A DNA stretch of 64,000 nucleotides from Zychaea mexicana (GCF_025766255.1 NW_026516786.1:62001-126000); one strand, 5' to 3'. Shown: positions 23,625 through 35,614, counted from the first letter of the stretch. Notes: a model not told the origin generated them from the letters alone. A program made the numbers and translations.

Positions 23625-26120
23625 CCGTCAACCGCTTACAAACAATAACAAAAAAATGACGTCATACATGCGTTACGTTTAACTTTCTTATCAACATTGT
23701 CTCGCCAACCCTTTTCTAACTCTCATCAACAACAGCAATTAGATAAACAACACAACAAACAAACAAACAAACAAACAAAATAATCATCATCACAGTCATC
23801 ATCATTATCGCCATACAAACACGCAAACAACAACACACATTCTTACTGCCAACATTGTTTATTCGTACTACTTGCTTTTCTTCTTAAAACATACCACTCA
23901 TTTCTTCTATATTACCCCACCCCTATAAAAATTACTCCTTTATATACCGTCTGGAACTTATATGCCCACCCATTCATTTTATTATATCCCTGATTCCCTC
24001 TATACGTAATGTATGTATGCCGTTCATATTTTTTATTATTATTTAAGCCTGTTTATAGTATATATTATAGTTATTTTTGTTTAATATATAATATATACTA
24101 ATTATATATATATACATTTATATTTATATACGTTTTTACAAGAAACGAATACAAACAAATATCAGAGTATTACAGCTCACCGACATTTTCATTATTATTT
24201 ATAATTGCTGGTCCGTAAAGTATGATATGTATGTAGAAATGCACGCTCGTAGGCGCTATGTAGATGTCGGATACAGTAACTGGTGTGCATTTCACCAACC
24301 AGACATACAGCAGCCGCATCGCACCTGTCAACATGATGACACATGATGATTTTGATTAGTTTGGAGGAAGGTATCCGACAAACCAAGCTGAAACCCGGGG
24401 ATGAACTGTTGCGACCCAAGAATACCGCAAGGCGGCTCTGACAGGAACCACCCCGGATGTTGGGGAACTTAGATTAAACTATTGATGCTGTCCGTGCACA
24501 GCCTTCTTCAGGCTGGAATGTCTTTTCAAAACCATCGTTATCAGCATGTCAACAGTTTAGTAATCCAGCCGTAGAGTCCTTTCAGCAATCACATGGTTTA
24601 TCAGCAAGCGTTTGAAGATTTCGATTATACTTTTTGTGTGTACATACCTGAACCGACTTTCAGGCTTTTTCTGTCTACTTTGATTTGATAACTGTCCCAA
24701 AGTGTTGGATGCGCCGCAAACCTCTGGAAACAAGATAGCAAAAAAAAAAATAAGTACAGGGGAGGACACACCCCATCGCATCGACTAAATGGACTTTCCT
24801 TTTCTGCTTTTGTAGATGATCAACAGCCAGTTCAAAGAAGGCAAGGGCAATATCATAGAAGCGGCTTCAATGGCGATTGTGGGACCGATGAAGACAAAGG
24901 AAATCTGTTAGGCAGTCCTGATAATAACCGCTGATAACACAAAAAAAACTACACTGTCTACTGTGGAGGCGATGATGGGGTGCATACAATTTTTGCTGCT
25001 GATAGTGGAATTTTACTTAAAAAAACCAACTGCTGCCATGGTATACTTTGTCTTAGTATACTATAACTCTTCAGTTTTTAGTGAAAGATAAGCGGCTTTA
25101 GCATAACTGCAAAACTTCTTGAAACGAGTCAGCAGTTAATCCAGAGCTACAATGACAGATAAGAAACAAAGTCAATGCCTGATGATTATACCGTGTATGT
25201 ATGCTTTTGGCGGCTTGTTTCTTAAATGTGCTCAATGTTCATTGCATTTTTTCTCTCGAAACGCGCCTAACCATGTGTGTATGAACTAGGTCCGATAATC
25301 GATCGCTCAATCGATTACAGTTCTCTGAATTATCAGCAAGGAATCCATCATGTGAAGCATCAATATGGCACATGTAAGAGCATCTTTCGCGTTCGTTGAG
25401 CTCTTGTAGTTTAATTTATAGCGCGAGAGGACATTCTAGACGCGCGGGTAAGTTACGATCTCATCAATTTATAATTGGAGCTCTCAACATTCTAGATGGT
25501 TTTGCGTACTAAGGCATGGTCAGCTAACAACATGAGCGACATAGAGAAATACAAAGCTACAAAGCTACTTAACTCAAGTATATGCTTACCAATCAAAAGA
25601 ATCAAGGGTCAGTAAAAGTGATTGCAGGCATCTCTTAGATATAGATCCGCTCAGTTGGGAGCTGGATCAAGACACAATATACCAAAGTTACCTAAAACTG
25701 TCTTTATTTCAGTTTTAGTCTTCGAGCATGTATGTATCTCTAAGTGAATGACATCTATGCTTATATACCGATCCTATTTAAAATAAGTCAGCATCTTTTG
25801 CAAGGGATATTTGAAAAAGAATTCTAATAGGGTCGATTATGGTTGAAGATAAATTTTGATCAGATTTTATTCTTACATGGAAACCAGGGCAAAGAGATGA
25901 AATTAGAGTGGATGACTTTGGTTCAAGTTGGAAGTAACGTATATCCTGATGTTCGTGGTATTCTGGTACAGCGAGCGTAGGCTTATCTTCTTTATGTTTC
26001 TGAAAATGTTAGGGGAAAAATGCATTTGCAAGGCGAAGCAAATTATGTTGTGACACAACTGAGCATAAAAAGCTGATGACCGAGCATCAGCAGTCTGCTT
26101 TAAAATCATTATTGTCTCTA
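23625..26120. other. GYP5 3' flank and spacer
   Basis: Holds an (AAAC)n run at 23752-23780, an AT-rich block (TATATA-type) near 24040-24140, and the source of the downstream duplication (to about 24420). Around 24814-24910 a short frame (MINSQFKEGKGNIIEAASM) follows an acceptor-like TTTTGTAG but has no partner exon. No RNA gene seen. Confidence 0.4.
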
Positions 26121-26690
26121 AGCGAAAGAGCTTTGATCCAGTTGCGTTGAGCCGTGCTGCTTCTTCTGTCGACGATGATCAAAAACACTTTATCTATAAG
26201 TTCGAGCTTCTACGCTCGTTTATGGAGCTCAGTAAAGACATCACGTTCTCCAGCAGCGGACTAGCAACAAGCCATGCTACCACATGCCAGTTTCATTTAA
26301 CCATTAATCACTCACGGTAACAAAAACGGTAACACTAACAATGACAATACAATAAAAAATTTGATGTTATACACGCGTTTGGTTTAACTTCCCTGTTCAG
26401 CAACATTGTTCCGCAGAGACTTTTATTACTCTCATTCACACAAACTACTAATACAATCTGCGATAGCGACAGCAGCGCACACACGTTATCGTTAGTGATG
26501 CCAATTTAAAGTGTGGTGATGAGCTGTAATCAATGAATGCTAGGACTTTATGTAGGTGTTGGGTAGTTGATATGTATACAACGTCTCAATCACGAAGCAG
26601 CCGCAATGTGCTGCATGATGTTTGAATGGGTGGGAAGAACACACTCGCCAGATTACATTGGAAACCCGGGAATGAGCTAGAAAATCCATT
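26121..26690 (+). pseudogene. Decayed duplicate of GYP5 3' end and flank
   Basis: The stretch beginning at 26121 reads KRKSFDPVALSRAAS, matching the KRRSFDPIALSRAAS segment of GYP5 coded near 23440. It then loses frame while the DNA still tracks the parent: GAGCTTCTACGCTCGTTTATGG here, GAGCTTCTACGGTCGTTTATGG in GYP5. Similarity continues past the parental stop through ATGACAATACAATAAAAAATTTG and TTTAACTTCCCTG, and again at 26560-26680 against 24230-24410 (GCAGCCGCA, GAAACCCGGGGATGA versus GAAACCCGGGAATGA). The copy is shorter by roughly 400 bp, mostly in the AT-rich middle. It lacks a promoter and all upstream exons, so it is a dead tandem segmental duplicate. Confidence 0.8.
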
Positions 26691-27007
26691 TTACTCCGCT
26701 CTGAATCAAGTTCCCCGTATATTGCGCATGTGTTATCGTCAATGGCTAGCTAAGCGGTCAGATTATTTACGGCGAGAACGTACATGTTTGTTGTGCTTCC
26801 ACGCTTTTTGTCACCATTAGTCGGTGAAAGATCTCGGAAGCTCGAGCTCGCCCTGGAGGAGGAGAACCCAGGTTGGATAAGTTTCACAAATACAGTATAT
26901 CATCGAGGCATCGCTGTGGATAATCGGTGTGGTACATTATATAAAAGTTTGGTGTGTAATGCTATAACGCCACGTATATTCGCTTTAATCAAGCAAGCAA
27001 GCGCCGG

Positions 27008-27157
27008 CCACGTATACAATCTAGCCCGAAAGTGAGAGAAAGGAGGCTGCTGTCAAAAGTCAATCTGCCACGTAGCACATGTGAATTTCGCAAACCGCGT
27101 CCAATCACAATTTGCAACATGGCTCGCCATGTAAATGGTCGGTTTGAACTATATAAA
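27008..27157 (+). promoter_or_regulatory. BiP promoter: paired CCACGTA motifs, CCAAT box and TATA box
   Basis: Two CCACGTA motifs (27008-27014 and 27068-27074) lie upstream of a CCAAT box (27101-27105) and TATATAAA (27150-27157), about 90 bp before the KAR2 ATG. CCACGT is the core bound by Hac1/XBP1-type bZIP factors, and CCAAT plus CCACG are the two halves of the mammalian ER stress element, though here the order differs. Functional role is inferred. Confidence 0.5.
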
Positions 27158-27247
27158 CGGAACGAGAATCCATAAACTCACCTCTCCACCCATCTTTTCC
27201 TTTTCTCTTTCTCTCTTTTTTCTGTACATATTTACATATACGCAATC

Positions 27248-29469
27248 ATGCATCGAAAGGCCACCTTATTGGCCCTTCTTGCCATCGTATGTGCCTTGTT
27301 TGTTGGCACAAAGACTGTTTTCGCAGACGACAAAGAAGCATATGGAACTGGTAAGTTTGTCAGACGACGCGTAATCGACAAAAGACGCTGGAGTGTAGAA
27401 GATCCTCAGTTGGAAAAAAGGAGCAGAGAGAGAGGCAGACACGCACCACATCGTTCTAACTTGGACTAATATAAAAACATTATTACAACCATCACATATT
27501 ATATAGTGATTGGTATTGATCTGGGTACTACCTACTCTTGTGTTGGTGTCCAAAAGAACGGACGCGTTGAAATTATCGCCAACGACCAAGGTCACCGTAT
27601 CACCCCCTCGTACGTTGCATTCACTGATGACGAACGTCTGATTGGTGATGCTGCCAAGAACCAATATGCCGCCAATCCCACACGTACTGTCTTTGATGCC
27701 AAGCGTCTGATTGGCCGCCGTTACAATGACAAGGATGTCCAGAACGACGTGAAGCATTTCCCCTTCAAATTGGTCAACAAGAATGGTGCTCCCAACATCA
27801 AGGTTGCAGTCAAGAATGACGACAAGGTCTTCACACCTGAAGAAATCTCTGGCATGGTTTTGACCAAGATGAAGGAGACTGCTGAAGCCTATTTGGGCAA
27901 GCCCGTCACCCACGCCGTTGTCACAGTTCCTGCCTACTTCAATGACGCTCAGCGCCAGGCAACCAAGGACGCTGGTACGATTGCTGGTTTGAATATTTTG
28001 CGTATCATCAACGAACCCACGGCCGCTGCAATTGCATATGGCTTGGACAAGACTGGCGGTGAAAAGAATGTGTTGGTTTACGATTTGGGCGGTGGTACCT
28101 TTGATGTCTCGCTCTTGTCGATTGATGACGGTATCTTCGAAGTCCTTGCTACTGCTGGTGACACTCACTTGGGTGGTGAAGATTTCGATTCGCGTGTCAT
28201 GGACCACTTCATCAAGGTCTGGAAGAAGAAGTACAGCGAGGATATCACCAAGGACTTGAAGACCATGGGCAAGCTCAAGCGTGAAGTCGAAAAGGCAAAG
28301 CGTGCTTTGTCCTCTCAGATGTCCGTCCGTATTGAAGTCGAATCGTTCCACAAGGGCAGAGACTTCTCCGAAACTTTGACCCGTGCCAAGTTCGAAGAAT
28401 TGAACAACGATTTGTTCCGCAAGACTTTGAAGCCTGTTGAACAGGTCCTCAAGGATGCCGGTTTCACCAAGGATCAGGTCGACGATATTGTCTTGGTCGG
28501 TGGTTCCACTCGTATCCCCAAGGTCCAGAAGCTTCTCGAAGATTACTTTAACGGCAAGAAGCCTTCCAAGGGCATCAACCCTGACGAGGCCGTCGCTTAT
28601 GGTGCTGCTGTTCAAGGCGGTATCCTTTCTGGCGAAGAAGGTTCCGACAAGGTTCTCCTTTTGGATGTTAACCCATTGACTCTTGGTATCGAGGTAATTG
28701 TCTGTTTCACTATGCTACTAAGAGAAGCAATGAAGAGTGAGAAGCTAACAAAAAAATCTCATTATAGACTACCGGTGGTGTCATGACCAAGCTCATTCCC
28801 CGTAACACTGTCATTCCCACCAAGAAATCGCAGATCTTCTCTACTGCCGCCGACAACCAGCCCACTGTGTTGATCCAGGTGTTTGAAGGTGAACGTGCCA
28901 TGACTAAGGACAACAACAAGCTTGGCAAGTTCGAGTTAAACGGTATTGCCCCTGCACCCCGCGGTGTTCCCCAGATTGAAGTTTCATTCGAAGTCGATGC
29001 CAACGGTATCTTGAAGGTCAGCGCTGCTGACAAGGCCTCTGGCAAGTCTGAATCTATCACCATCACCAACGACAAGGGTCGTCTTTCCCAAGAAGAAATC
29101 GACCGCATGGTCCGTGAAGCCGAGGAATTCGCAGAGGAGGACAAGCAGGTCCGTGAACGTACCGAGTCCAAGAACCAGCTCGAGAACTACGTCTACACTC
29201 TCAAGTCTCAGTTGAGCGACGATTCTGGTGCTTTCAGCAAGATCGATGACGATGACCGTGATGCCCTTGAAGACGCCATCCGTGAAAAGATGGATTGGTT
29301 GGATGAGAACCAGTCGGCTGAAAAGGAGGACTTTGACGAGAAGCGTGAAGAGCTCGAGTCCGTGGTCAACCCTATTACAGCCAAGCTTTACGCTGATGGT
29401 GGCGCTCCTGGCGGTGCCGGTTATGATGCTGAAGAGGATGAGCCTCTTTATGGTCACGATGAGTTGTAA
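27248..29469 (+). CDS. KAR2: ER Hsp70 chaperone BiP
   Basis: ATP-dependent Hsp70 of the ER lumen: drives Sec61 translocation, folds secretory proteins and regulates the unfolded protein response. Three exons: 27248-27350, 27507-28693 and 28768-29469; 663 aa. The signal peptide is [20 protein letters not shown], cleaved near FADDKEAYG. The nucleotide-binding domain starts [13 protein letters not shown] and contains [14 protein letters not shown] and [13 protein letters not shown]; the linker [14 protein letters not shown] ends exon 2. The substrate-binding domain begins [14 protein letters not shown], and the lid is followed by the retention signal HDEL. Exon 1 encodes little more than the signal peptide. 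Codon use is strongly biased, as expected for high expression, and produces long antisense open frames that are not genes. Confidence 0.98.
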
Positions 29470-31340
29470 ATATAGTCTCCTTTCCTCCCTCCCTCTTTTC
29501 CTTTCTCTTTCTGAGGTAAACGTCAACATCCCATTTATACTATATTCCACGCAAAACACACCTCCCACATTCACTTTTTTCGCTTTGAAGGAATCATAAA
29601 TAAAATAGTAATAGAACAAAAGAGATAATAAGTGAGACCGTGTGTGGGTTTGTCAGTAATACCGATCTATGACAGCTGCGTTTTATACAGTAAATTACTC
29701 TTTTCCTCTATTTTCTACTCACGGTAAAGAACGATCCTCAAGTGCCGTGAAGTTTAACGACGGATTACACACATTTATCTTGCAATTGAAAAATCGCTTT
29801 TGGGATGGCTACAAGCGCAGTCTTCAATAGGCACTTTGGGACGCCAACTCTTCAGGGAGTTTTCTAAGTGCCTATCTCGGTCTCCATAGCAACTGTATGA
29901 TATTGTCTTTTCTAATGGTGTAACAGTGCGTTACGTGCTGGTATTATGTTATATTTTTAAAAAATCCTTTGTCTTCTGTCGTACCCTCTAGTTCTGTAGC
30001 TCTGCAAGGTATCAATGTTATTAATCAAACAAGAAAATTTGATTCGTATAATTATGACGACAACGAGGTAGACCCTTTTTTTGACAGACAGTAAGTCCCA
30101 TGCCTCAGGGGTAATCCTGTCCCTTTCAATACGCCGTTCACTATCGCGACTAAGGCGGAGTGGCCTTTTTTATAGCGCTATCGAGTAATCAGTAAGGAGT
30201 GACACTTGAAAGACTCGAGTAGTGCTATTGATTCAACTAAACTCTCTGGGGGTCTGTCCCTACGCGGGGCTTGAGTCTATTCTACCCATCATTCCAAGAG
30301 AACTCACCTGGTTGCGCCAGAGATAGTTCAGGTGGATGAGCACGGTAGACCAACAAAGTCAATATCCTTCCCTATTTGGAGCTCAAAAGATCGAAAGATT
30401 TAGTTCGACTTTAGACATGTAATTTTGTAACTTTGGGAAAGTAAAGCTATGTTTTCCGCCGCAGAGAGAGTTAACACACAGAGGATAACGCACGTCCGAA
30501 AACCTTGTCAAGATCGAAAGGTGTCTATATCGGGGTTGACGTTAACGGGGGTTGACTGTATCGACACATCGATTATATCTTCATAGCTGTGGCAATCAGC
30601 ATAGTTTGCGTGCGTTTCGGGATAATCGTATGATTCGGAGCTTACGTCCGGAGAGGCCAAAGTATTGTTTTACTCAATAATATCATATATAGATATGAAG
30701 AGCATTAGTCTGTTAAGAGCACTTTTTGTGTGGTATGGCGCCATTTTGTTGCGTGAGGTGCACCTACTGATAGCTAAAAGTATCCGTACTTTAATCGATC
30801 AAAGTGTTATGACCTATATGAGCAATGTTGACAAAGAACTTGCCTTTATTTAACAAGTTGGACGAATGGTATATGCAAGTACGTTTATTGAGAATACACA
30901 CAGGATCGCGTTGGTTGCTCTTTCCACAAGTCGTTATACCAATGTACTTCTTTGTAGAATGACATGAAAGTTGTTGATACGGCTTTTAATCAAAGTCTGT
31001 TGATACTACACGGTTTCTCTGTATTTTAATTCATCGCATCGGTAAAGATAGCGAGAAGTTCGTTAATCAAGCTAGTTGCATCCTAGGATTGGAGTGCTCA
31101 TGTGGCGTTCTGTGATACATACAGTAACCTGCTGATGTGCCGCTCATGAGTTGTGAAGATCCACAAAGTGCCGTGTGCTACTACGCAATGTTCCACTGCT
31201 GCGCCTTACTGGGCTAATTATTCTCTCTCGACAGTCAGAAGAAAGCCCCGTTTCACATATTCCATGTAATCGTTAGTACACTGAGTAAATATGATATATT
31301 TTATAATTGTATGTTACTAATACTGCTAGATAGCTAATCA
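29470..31340. other. Gene-poor spacer with transposon relic
   Basis: The BiP 3' flank, then unassigned sequence. No rRNA, tRNA or protein gene could be recognised. The terminal repeat at 30528-30558 is the only clear feature. Confidence 0.4.
30528..30558 (-). repeat. Pogo/Tigger-like terminal repeat (right-type end)
   Basis: Reverse complement reads CAGTCAACCCCCGTTAACG and continues to GTCAACCCCGATA, identical over 31 bp to 17831-17861 and also next to a TA dinucleotide. Inside the end the two loci diverge but both contain CCAAAGTTAC. They are most simply ends of two different related elements, because conserved host genes lie between them. Confidence 0.5.
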
Positions 31341-32447
31341 TCATGCCTTGGTGATCAAGGAGAACCCATCGAAACAGGGCAAAACCGTTACTCTTACGCG
31401 TGGATCTTCCAGGACGTGCTTGTTAAATGCAACACCAGCTCTGCTCCATTTCTCCACCTCTTCAGCATTCATTAAAGCTGTACTTTTTATAGGCCTCAAC
31501 TCCTCATATCCGGCGAATCGATGTACATGACCGTGGAAAAGAACTAATTGGCGCACGAGGATATTCTCTGTAAGTTCTCCTTTCATACAGGCACGTGCAT
31601 AACCAAATCAACATTTGTTGTGGCCCCTTACTGTTAGTACAATCTAGCCTATTACGTACCATCGTCGACAATGATTACCCCGCGGTCGGATAACAGATCG
31701 TTGTCCATAATAAAATCATAATAAGAAGTGTATCCTGTCTTATCCGCATCTAATTCAGAAAAGAAAACGATCAGTTTCGTATACAACGCTTCTTCCTTCG
31801 TAAACAAAGATAGCTTATAAGCTTTATTTACCGATAGAAATCATATCGAACTGACGCTGTGGATCTTCCTTTACGAGTGCTTCGAGACTGTTGATTTGGT
31901 TTTGATCCACACCCCACGAAATTGTTGGTAAGCATAGAAATGCAATGACACACGACGGTTACAATATGTACCGTAAAATATAATCTTTCTCTTTTTACCT
32001 TTCCATAGCAGCACCAAGCCGAAAGTCTACTCGGTCTTCCAGCTTTAGTACCTTTATGTACTTACGAGCAACATCCAATGCCTTTGCGTCAATATCGAGC
32101 GTGATCAGCTTGCCGTTCTCTGGAAGAGCGGTCGCTATGGCAATCGCAGTAGCACCAGTAAACGTTCCAATCTCCAGGATATTCTGAGAGTTTAAGAGCT
32201 TCACCAAATGAAAAAGTAATTTGCGCTGCGTTTCGGGTACCATCATAATGCACGAGTGGGGAAATTCACGTAGGGTTTCTTGAGACACATGGTGTAAAGC
32301 GCTTGCTACAGCTGGAGGATAAGCTGTGCTTGAATCGCTGGCGTATTGCTCTTCGTAAGGACGTAAGCGCTTGTCATCATTCAAACTCTGGTATTCGTCG
32401 TAGCCCTGGTCAAAGTCCCTGTAGTTGAACGATGATGTTCCTGTCAT
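31341..32447 (-). CDS. Class I SAM-dependent O-methyltransferase (caffeoyl-CoA/catechol type)
   Basis: Cation-dependent small O-methyltransferase (methyltransferase family 3). Four exons: 31999-32447, 31832-31887, 31660-31749 and 31341-31567; 273 aa. SAM-binding motif NILEIGTFTGATAIAIA, acidic ribose contact LITLDID, and metal-binding DADKTGY in exon 3 are all present. The opening (MTGTSSFNYRDFDQGYDEY) is Tyr/Asp-rich. A strong acceptor (CCTTTGGCAG) sits just before the ATG, so a 5' untranslated exon or a short extra coding exon is possible. Family members methylate catechol hydroxyls on aromatic acids or CoA esters. The A-T-R reductase and CoA-type Nudix enzyme nearby make a joint aromatic pathway thinkable but unproven. 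Confidence 0.88.
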
Positions 32448-33694
32448 ATTAGCTGCCAAAGGGAGGAGGAAATTATGAAAAGAATGTAAGCAATAGCCAA
32501 AACTTTTAAACCCCTCCTTAAATTGCTTGTAGCGTAGGAAGTTGAATTAAATCACTTGAGTTCGAATAGTTCAAATGCATATGGGACTCAGTGACCTTGC
32601 GTAATCGGCCGATTCCTTGCGCTACATTCAGGGGCAGAATATGGGATACCACAGCTGAAGAAAGCCCGTTTGTTATGTAGCCGGTGGTGAGTGTAACAGA
32701 AAGAAACTCTGCTGTTGATATACATCTTGGCTGTTTTTGAATGATAATGTAAATTTATATGATATCATATGTAAACAGTATATTCGAGCAACAGAAGACC
32801 ACTGTCGTACACAAAAAAGATACATAAAATAAACTGCTATTACTTAAGGTCGTATTCTTAACGTGTATTTATCACAGCACCTTAGTACCCTGCTCCACTG
32901 AAATGAAGTGCCCTTAAAAGAAGTGCCCTTAAAAGAAGTGCCTGGACAATATTAACGAATTGAAAACAGGATTGTCAATTACTGTTGCTGCAACTTTTAT
33001 ACAGCTCTGCGAACTCAAATATGTCTCGATTATGCAAGCCTTGTGACATCTTATGTTTCATAATCAATATAGAACAATACATACTGAAAGCATAATAATT
33101 AATGTCATGAGCGAGAAGTGGTTAGTGCTGCATACCTTAACTACCTTCAAAGCCGCCAGAGAAATAAGTTCTTGGTGTAACAAAGTGCATACTGTAGACC
33201 CACTCATTGCTGTTTGATTCTAGCCTGTATCGCGTTATAGTATTCCTTCAAATAAATATGTAACTTAATTACAGTTGTGATTTTTGGCACTTGTAGTAGT
33301 GAGTAATTTTGTGGAGCTTCCTACACACGTTATGAAATAAAGAAGTTCTCTCCTTCCTGAATTACTACCGTCAACATCAAGGTTCTGAGTCATGATTAGC
33401 ACACGAGTAGTACCAGCTTGGTGACGCTTCGCTGTCGTACATGCATTATGACTGCTTCTGCTGCGAGACATTTCAAACCTATATAATATTACGCATACCC
33501 TCACATGTTCTTTTCTGCATTTGTATTCTTTTCCTGCTGCGTTGGACACTTTGGTTTAGCATTTCCCATTGTTGTCTGGTTTTCGGCTCTATCTTTTTCT
33601 GTATGTACATTCTACTACAATTTCAAAAATTCTGCATAATGCCGTTGTTCCTCTGTGGATAGTAATTGAAGACTAATATAATCAACGATTTTGT
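32448..33694. other. Divergent intergenic region between O-methyltransferase and HET genes
   Basis: About 1.25 kb serving as 5' flank of both genes. A 15-bp tandem repeat (GAAGTGCCCTTAAAA, about 2.6 copies) lies at 32905-32943. No other gene seen. Confidence 0.45.
32905..32943. repeat. 15-bp tandem repeat, 2.6 copies
   Basis: GAAGTGCCCTTAAAA repeats without mismatch through the partial third copy, in the promoter interval between two divergent genes. Confidence 0.8.
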
Positions 33695-35482
33695 ATGATT
33701 TCTTGCAAAAATACGTTTGTACCAATATCAAGCAAAATGACGCGTGTAACATACGACACGTTTCAATTTAGCGAAGGATGTAGTGGTGGGTGGCTTCCTG
33801 GCCCTTATATTTCTCCAGCAAATCCTGCCCCGATACACGGCCGAATTATAGCGTCTTCACGAATCCGGACAGCATATATGCCTACTCGTCTTGTTCGCGT
33901 TTCCGACATGCAAGTTGTGCAAGGCTCAACAGTGACAGAAAGATATTGCGCACTCTCTTATGCCCGAAGCAACAGAGCTCAAAAATCAGACCCGGATACC
34001 GATAATCAACAGCATAAAATCATCACATACGTTGAAGACGACATCCATAAAATACTAGCGATAAAATCGACAAAAACAAGGACCGCGAGAGCAGCACAGA
34101 CATATGCAGTGGCAGATGCTGTAGCGAATTCGACAACTCACAGAGTTACTTTTCAAAAACTTATTCAACGAATATGCCAAGATTTCGGAATTCGGTACAT
34201 CTGGTATGACCAATTGTGTGACGTTCATCAAACCGAGCAAGAAAACGAAGGAATCAAAGACATGCACCAGATTTATCGCAATGCGCATTATACAGTAGTT
34301 CTCATCCCGGAGCTGACATACGATCCTAAAGAGGACGTTATTGGAGCAGACAACTGGCAGAATGCGAAGCGAATGTGCACGAAGGTGGCCAATTCCGAGT
34401 TGTGTAACCAAACATGGCCATTTGCAGAAGCATTCATATCAAGAAATTTACTTATTGTGGGCCGCAATACGCACACGTGGTCAGCTAGCATTGGGGATCC
34501 AAGAAGAAGCACCACAATGGATATGACTCGCACTACCAAGATGTTTGTTTATTCACTTTGCTCATCCTCCGTATCAAAAACAGCTATATCGTCGCCATGG
34601 AGCACTAGGGCTATTTTGCAACATTTTCGTAGCAAGCAAAACACCTACAGCACATGTGATTCAGTCTTTGCACTAGCCAACATTTTCAACTGTGTAATCC
34701 CCGAGATGAACGACTTGATTCGTTATGATCAGTCGGTCGACGAGCTGATGCTTCGGTTTTATGGACTACTCGTGCAATACGACGCTTCGTTACTCTGTAT
34801 TGGGGAACCCACCTCCGCTACCACCGCAGCTGCTACTTTTATCGACGAAAAGCATCACGGTGATGAGCGGGCAGTACTCGTGTCTTGGATGGGTGATATT
34901 TACAAAGGATGTCGATATCGAGATATGGAATTTATTCCCCGCCAAGTACAAAATATTGACATTTCCGGGACGTTGATGCATATAAAATGCAAATGCATCT
35001 CGGTTTCCATCAACAAAGATACTAGTAGTCGAGTCGTACCAGAGGACCTTTACTTTCGCCAAGGAGAACAAGGAAAACCTGTCACCGATAAATCTCTGAC
35101 GTTCCTCTCTTGCTCGGTCAAGACGTATCCGGAGCAATTTAGTAATTCACATATCATTGCTTCTGTCCATGGTTTACACGTCTCCTGCTGGCTCCCGCTT
35201 CGGGAAGATGGCGATCTTTGGGTTAACTGCTCGCCAACCAAATCGGGTTATAATGGTGGATGTCTCTCGCTCACAGATGATGACTGTACCGAGTGTCTTA
35301 TCCTTTCCGACCTCGTGTTTGAGACATCCAACAACAGCTTTAAAGCATTACCAGTCGTCGCTATTACTACAAAACATGTTGATGGGGATGATAAACACTA
35401 TAGATTTATCGGTTTATGCATTTTGTGGAAAACCGTGCCTCTAAAGTGGATTGAAATCGAACGAGAACTTGTAATTGAATAG
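33695..35482 (+). CDS. HET-domain (heterokaryon-incompatibility-like) protein
   Basis: Intronless 595-aa protein. The N-terminal half carries the HET-domain signature series: LVRVSDMQVV near 66, ERYCALSYARSN at 82-93, a long insertion, then FGIRYIWYDQLCDVHQTEQE at 164-183 and DMHQIYRNAHYTVVLIPEL at 189-207. In classical HET proteins the first motif ends in Trp-Gly; here it is ALSYARSN, so that aromatic contact is lost. The C-terminal 350 residues match no family I know and contain several Cys-rich beta-type segments (KCKCISVSI, HVSCWLPL). In Ascomycota HET domains trigger non-self recognition cell death; in Mucoromycota their role is unknown. A second ATG follows 14 codons later (MTRVTYDTF). 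It converges on the Nudix gene, with 132 bp between stops. Confidence 0.82.
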   Translation: MISCKNTFVPISSKMTRVTYDTFQFSEGCSGGWLPGPYISPANPAPIHGRIIASSRIRTAYMPTRLVRVSDMQVVQGSTVTERYCALSYARSNRAQKSDPDTDNQQHKIITYVEDDIHKILAIKSTKTRTARAAQTYAVADAVANSTTHRVTFQKLIQRICQDFGIRYIWYDQLCDVHQTEQENEGIKDMHQIYRNAHYTVVLIPELTYDPKEDVIGADNWQNAKRMCTKVANSELCNQTWPFAEAFISRNLLIVGRNTHTWSASIGDPRRSTTMDMTRTTKMFVYSLCSSSVSKTAISSPWSTRAILQHFRSKQNTYSTCDSVFALANIFNCVIPEMNDLIRYDQSVDELMLRFYGLLVQYDASLLCIGEPTSATTAAATFIDEKHHGDERAVLVSWMGDIYKGCRYRDMEFIPRQVQNIDISGTLMHIKCKCISVSINKDTSSRVVPEDLYFRQGEQGKPVTDKSLTFLSCSVKTYPEQFSNSHIIASVHGLHVSCWLPLREDGDLWVNCSPTKSGYNGGCLSLTDDDCTECLILSDLVFETSNNSFKALPVVAITTKHVDGDDKHYRFIGLCILWKTVPLKWIEIERELVIE

Positions 35483-35614
35483 TTGCGTTAACGAAAAACT
35501 TTCTTTCCTCTCAAACATTGTTGTTTTAAAACATTTATATCTTTTCGTATATCAGTACAATATGAACAAGAAGAAAGGAGGAGAAAGAGGTATAATACGC
35601 GATTATAAAACTAT

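Noticed and set aside
27266..28615. 449-codon open frame antisense to BiP
   Set aside because: Shadow of strong codon bias in KAR2; no start context or splice signals, and composition is unlike protein.
29740..30340. Possible rRNA-like fragment
   Set aside because: Words such as GTGCCGTGAAG look rRNA-like, but no continuous match to conserved 18S, 28S or 5S cores could be followed.
17831..30558. A single 12.7-kb transposon bounded by the inverted ends
   Set aside because: GOS1, GYP5 and KAR2 lie inside with normal host features, so the ends belong to separate elements.
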